In this document: positions 34,170 through 37,349 of the stretch, one piece after another | Position numbering within the stretch: position 1 is the stretch's first letter | Layout of the letters: every line of letters begins with the position of its first letter | NCBI GenBank assembly: GCA_014190675.1 | Contig: BJGT01000017.1 | Span: 1-37,349 of the forward strand | Source of the DNA: Comamonadaceae bacterium | GTDB lineage: Bacteria; Pseudomonadota; Gammaproteobacteria; Burkholderiales; Burkholderiaceae_C | Direction of reading: 5' to 3' | DNA length: 37,349 bases | Made by a program: the position numbers and the translations under genes | The notes under the pieces: generated by a model | The model's input: only the letters and a program-made list of their open reading frames with translations | Database searches by the model: none | Told to the model about the DNA's origin: nothing

Positions 34170-36206
34170 ATGCACTCCGTAAGCCCGCGATCACTGTGGT
34201 CTGCCCTGCAAAAAATGCCGCGTGAGGCCCGAGACACACTATTTACCCTGGCCGTGATCGCCTGGGTGCTGATGCCGCAAATCAACCATGTGCCCCTGTG
34301 GTGCAGCCTGTTGACCGGCAGCGTTCTGTGCTGGCGCACCTGGCTGGCGTTCAGCGCACGGCCACTACCGAGCCGCTGGTGGCTGCTGCTGCTGCTGATG
34401 GCGGCCCTGGGCGCTACTTTTTTTAGTTTTGGCACTTTTCTGGGCCGCGAACCCGGCGTCACCCTGATCATGGTGTTGCTGGCACTCAAGACCTTGGAGT
34501 TGCGCGCCAGGCGGGATGCTTTTGTGGTTTTTTTCCTGTGCTTTTTCAGCATGCTGACCAGCTTCTTTTTCTCGCAATCGCTGTTTACTGCCGCAGCCAT
34601 TCTGGTCGCCCTGCTGGGCCTGCTGACAGCCCTGGTCAATGCCCATATGCCAGTGGGCAAGCCAGCGCTGCGCCAATCGGCCCGCATTGCGGCCAGCATG
34701 ACCCTGCTTGGCGCGCCCATCATGGCCGTGCTGTTTGTGCTGTTTCCGCGCATCGGCCCACTTTGGGGCGTACCTGCAGACACACTGAGCAGCCGCAGCG
34801 GGCTGTCGGCCACGATGCAAGTCGGCAACATGGCCCGCATTGCGCTGGACAACGGCATCGCCATGCGTATTCGCTTTGACGGGACGGCGCCGGTCCAGTC
34901 CAGCCTGTATTTTCGCGGCCCGGTGCTGTCTACCTTTGACGGGCGCGAATGGCTGCCCCTGCGCCCGGAGTTTCCAGCATCTATGCAGCCCCAAGCCGAG
35001 CTGCGAGTTCGCGGCGCACCGCTGCGCTACGAGGTGACCCTAGAGCCCGGCAACGGCGGGGCCTGGCTGATGCTGCTGGATGCCAGTGCCAGCGGCCCCC
35101 TGCTGCCCCAGCTGCGGCCACGCATGACGCCAGAATTGCAATGGGTGGCAAACCGCCGCGTCAACGAGTTGCTGCGTTACCAGGCAGAAAGCCACCTGGA
35201 TTTCCAGCACGGGCCCATGCAGGCCTCACCAGGCCTGCAAGATTATGTGAGCCTGCCGCCCGGCTTCAACCCCCGCACCCTCGGCTTGGCGGCCGAACTG
35301 CTGCGCCAACCGGCGCTGCGCCAGGCTGACGGCGCGGCTCGCGTGGCAGCCGCCCTGGCCCGCCTGCGCGAGGGCGGCTACACCTACACCCTGAGTCCCG
35401 GCGTGAGCGGGCAGCACAGCGCAGACGAGTTCTGGTTTGACAGCAAGCAGGGGTTTTGCGAACACATTGCCTCAAGCTTTGTGATCCTGATGCGCGCCAT
35501 GGACGTACCGGCCCGTGTGGTCACCGGCTACCAGGGCGGCGAGTTGAACCCGGTGGACGGCTTCTGGGTGGTGCGGCACCGCGACGCCCATGCCTGGGCC
35601 GAAGTCTGGCTGGCCGGGCGTGGCTGGGTGCGGGTAGACCCAACCACTTCTGTGGCGCCCTCGCGGGTAGAGACAACAGCGCGGCTGGGCAGCCCAGAGG
35701 GCGCAATCGCCGCCGCCGTCAACGCGGTCAGCCCGGGCCTGCGCATCAGCCTGGCCAGCCTTTGGGACGCGAGCAACAACCGCTGGAACCAGTGGGTTTT
35801 GAACTACTCGCAGGACCGCCAACTCGGCCTGCTGCGGGCCCTTGGTTTTGAATCGCCCAACTGGCTCACACTGAGCTACCTGCTGATTGCCTGTGGCGTT
35901 TTGGCCAGTCTCTTTGGCGCTGCCTGGGCCGCCTGGGACAAGCGCCGCCAAGACCCCTGGCTGCGGCTGCTGCAACAGGCGGCGGCCCAACTGCGCAAAC
36001 AGGGGGTGCGCTTTGCCGCCCAATGCCCGCCGCGCCAGTTGGCTCAGCACACCATCCAACAACTCGGCGCAGACCAGCCCTTTGCCCAGGCCATGCACCA
36101 CTGGCTGCTGCGACTTGAAGCGCAGCGCTATGCGCCCAGCCCTGTGCGACCTGTCACACTGCGAACCTTGGCCCGAGAACTCCAAAGACTACCCCGACCA
36201 TGGTGA
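34170..36206 (+). CDS. tgpA: TgpA-like transglutaminase-domain membrane protein (DUF3488)
   Basis: A 678-residue inner-membrane protein. It has several N-terminal membrane segments (about residues 20-195), a periplasmic transglutaminase-like domain and a last membrane helix (LTLSYLLIACGVLASLFGAAW) near residue 570, with a cytoplasmic tail (DUF4129-like). The Cys-His-Asp triad is complete: Cys430 (GFCEHIASSF), His474 (DAHAWAEVW) and Asp490 (VDPTTS). Pseudomonas TgpA is essential and thought to act on the cell envelope. It follows DUF58 by 3 bp and overlaps mltB by 7 bp. Confidence 0.93.
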   Translation: MHSVSPRSLWSALQKMPREARDTLFTLAVIAWVLMPQINHVPLWCSLLTGSVLCWRTWLAFSARPLPSRWWLLLLLMAALGATFFSFGTFLGREPGVTLIMVLLALKTLELRARRDAFVVFFLCFFSMLTSFFFSQSLFTAAAILVALLGLLTALVNAHMPVGKPALRQSARIAASMTLLGAPIMAVLFVLFPRIGPLWGVPADTLSSRSGLSATMQVGNMARIALDNGIAMRIRFDGTAPVQSSLYFRGPVLSTFDGREWLPLRPEFPASMQPQAELRVRGAPLRYEVTLEPGNGGAWLMLLDASASGPLLPQLRPRMTPELQWVANRRVNELLRYQAESHLDFQHGPMQASPGLQDYVSLPPGFNPRTLGLAAELLRQPALRQADGAARVAAALARLREGGYTYTLSPGVSGQHSADEFWFDSKQGFCEHIASSFVILMRAMDVPARVVTGYQGGELNPVDGFWVVRHRDAHAWAEVWLAGRGWVRVDPTTSVAPSRVETTARLGSPEGAIAAAVNAVSPGLRISLASLWDASNNRWNQWVLNYSQDRQLGLLRALGFESPNWLTLSYLLIACGVLASLFGAAWAAWDKRRQDPWLRLLQQAAAQLRKQGVRFAAQCPPRQLAQHTIQQLGADQPFAQAMHHWLLRLEAQRYAPSPVRPVTLRTLARELQRLPRPW

Positions 36207-37333
36207 CTAAAAATTTGCTCGCTACCGCTGTTTTGTTGGTAGCCGCCGGCTTGCTGAGCACAGCGGTCGAGGCGAAAAAAAAAGTAAGAAACAAAAGCCC
36301 TGTTGCCAGCTCAGCTGCGCCGCTTGCTGCCACCGGCGCCGCCTATGCCGGGCGCGACGACGCGATGCAGGCCGCCGACGAGATCGCCGCACAACATGCG
36401 CTGCAGCCAGCGTGGGTGCGCAGCATGATTGGGCAGGCACGCTTTAGCGCCACAGCGGCCAAGCTGGTCCTGCCGCCAGCCGCCGGGGTGGCCAAAAACT
36501 GGGCCGCCTACCGAAGCCGGTTTGTAGAGCCGGTGCGCATTGGCGCGGGCGTCAAGTTTTGGCGCGACCACCGCAAGGCACTGGCCCGCGCAGAGCAAGA
36601 CAGCGGCGTGCCAGCGGCCATCATCGTTGGCGTGATCGGGGTTGAGACCCTCTATGGCCAGCACATCGGTAATTTTCGGGTCATCGACGCACTCGCCACC
36701 CTGGCCTTTGATTTCCCAAGCGAGCACCCCCGCGCCGCCGAGCGAAGCGCTTTTTTCAAGGCCGAACTTGGCCACCTGCTGGCCCTGAGCCAGCGCACCA
36801 AGACCGACCCGATGCGCCAGCGAGGCAGCTATGCTGGCGCCATGGGCCTGCCGCAGTTCATGCCCTCGAGCTGGGCGCGCTACGCGTTGGACTTTGATGG
36901 GGACGGCCGCATCGACCTGTTTGGCAGCCCGGTGGACGCCATCGGCTCGGTGGCCAATTACTTCAAGGCCTTCAACTGGGAGCCCGGCCTGCCCACCCAC
37001 TACCCGGTGCGCTTTGATGCCGAACGCCTCGACCTCGAAGCCCTGCTCCTGCCCGACATCCTGCCCACCTTCAGCGTAGCGAGCTTTCAAGCCAAGGGGG
37101 CTGTGCTGGAGGGCGCAGCCTTGACACACCGGGGCCCGCTGGCACTGGTGGAACTGCAAAACGGCTCAGACCCAGCCAGCTATGTGGCTGGCAGCAACAA
37201 CTTCTATACCGTCACCCGCTACAACTGGAGCAGCTACTACGCCATGGCGGTGATCGAACTAGGCCAGGCCGTACAAGCGGCTCTGGCCAACCAAGAGCAG
37301 ACCGCAAAACCCCTGCCATCTCGCCAAAGATGA
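36200..37333 (+). CDS. mltB: Lytic murein transglycosylase B
   Basis: A 377-residue periplasmic enzyme that cleaves peptidoglycan to 1,6-anhydro-muropeptides. A signal peptide is present (LLATAVLLVAAGLLSTAVEA, cut near residue 25; no lipobox Cys is evident). The catalytic Glu149 lies in GVIGVETLYGQHIGNF, and the MltB motifs MGLPQFMPSSWARYALDFDG and DAIGSVANYFKAFNWEPG follow. The start overlaps the tgpA end by 7 bp, which suggests coupled translation and an envelope-related role for the whole moxR run. Confidence 0.95.
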   Translation: MVTKNLLATAVLLVAAGLLSTAVEAKKKVRNKSPVASSAAPLAATGAAYAGRDDAMQAADEIAAQHALQPAWVRSMIGQARFSATAAKLVLPPAAGVAKNWAAYRSRFVEPVRIGAGVKFWRDHRKALARAEQDSGVPAAIIVGVIGVETLYGQHIGNFRVIDALATLAFDFPSEHPRAAERSAFFKAELGHLLALSQRTKTDPMRQRGSYAGAMGLPQFMPSSWARYALDFDGDGRIDLFGSPVDAIGSVANYFKAFNWEPGLPTHYPVRFDAERLDLEALLLPDILPTFSVASFQAKGAVLEGAALTHRGPLALVELQNGSDPASYVAGSNNFYTVTRYNWSSYYAMAVIELGQAVQAALANQEQTAKPLPSRQR

Positions 37334-37349
37334 CAGGGTTTGCAAACTA

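Overview
The window looks like a chromosomal segment of a betaproteobacterium, most likely in the Comamonadaceae (Rhodoferax/Polaromonas/Variovorax type). The evidence is a GC-rich genome, a sigma-32-type grpE-dnaK-dnaJ operon without a visible CIRCE element, Comamonadaceae-like sugar-acid and acyl-CoA operons, and tightly packed genes with many ATGA overlaps. I see no RNA genes, insertion sequences, CRISPR arrays or phage genes. No gene-free stretch exceeds 300 bases; the longest gaps are about 220 bp (10397-10615) and 200 bp (16180-16379). Bases 1-115 lie beyond the stop of the first gene and contain nothing I recognise.

Region 1 (116-10396) is an aldaric acid block. A minus-strand operon read from 8091 to 1841 encodes a D-2-hydroxyacid dehydrogenase, a galactarolactone isomerase-like amidohydrolase, a beta-propeller lactonase, galactarate dehydratase (GarD), 2-dehydro-3-deoxyglucarate aldolase (GarL) and tartronate semialdehyde reductase (GarR). 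A PhoD-like phosphatase/phosphodiesterase follows. Divergent to the operon are a FadR-type GntR regulator and glucarate dehydratase (GudD). Together these convert galactarate, glucarate and probably their lactones to pyruvate and D-glycerate. Two copies of an AGTCAT-nnGnTGnCTGA inverted repeat, one in the divergent promoter region and one just before gudD, are a likely operator.

Region 2 (10616-15349) holds a small HxlR-like regulator, an FKBP peptidyl-prolyl isomerase, and the heat-shock operon grpE-dnaK-dnaJ. The operon has a good sigma-32-like promoter and a terminator-like hairpin between dnaK and dnaJ.

Region 3 (15385-24189) is the most interesting part. An IclR regulator is divergent, across an AT-rich intergenic island, from an eight-gene plus-strand run. 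The run encodes a polar-amino-acid-type ABC transporter (two permeases, an ATPase and, further down, the binding protein), an ectoine-hydrolase/creatinase-like M24 protein that has lost most metal ligands, a creatininase-family amidohydrolase, a DoeB-like deacylase, a class V PLP enzyme and a Rid-superfamily protein. I infer a catabolic system for a small cyclic or acylated nitrogen compound. It resembles ectoine degradation but lacks the other standard ectoine genes. The substrate is unknown.

Region 4 (24232-37333) contains trhO (tRNA U34 hydroxylation) and, convergent to it, an etfB-etfA-acyl-CoA dehydrogenase-nitronate monooxygenase-like operon with a perfect 16-bp palindrome upstream. These are followed by an MscS-type channel overlapping a histone-deacetylase-family gene. 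Divergent from the latter is a MoxR-DUF58-TgpA-MltB run, which suggests an envelope-associated module.
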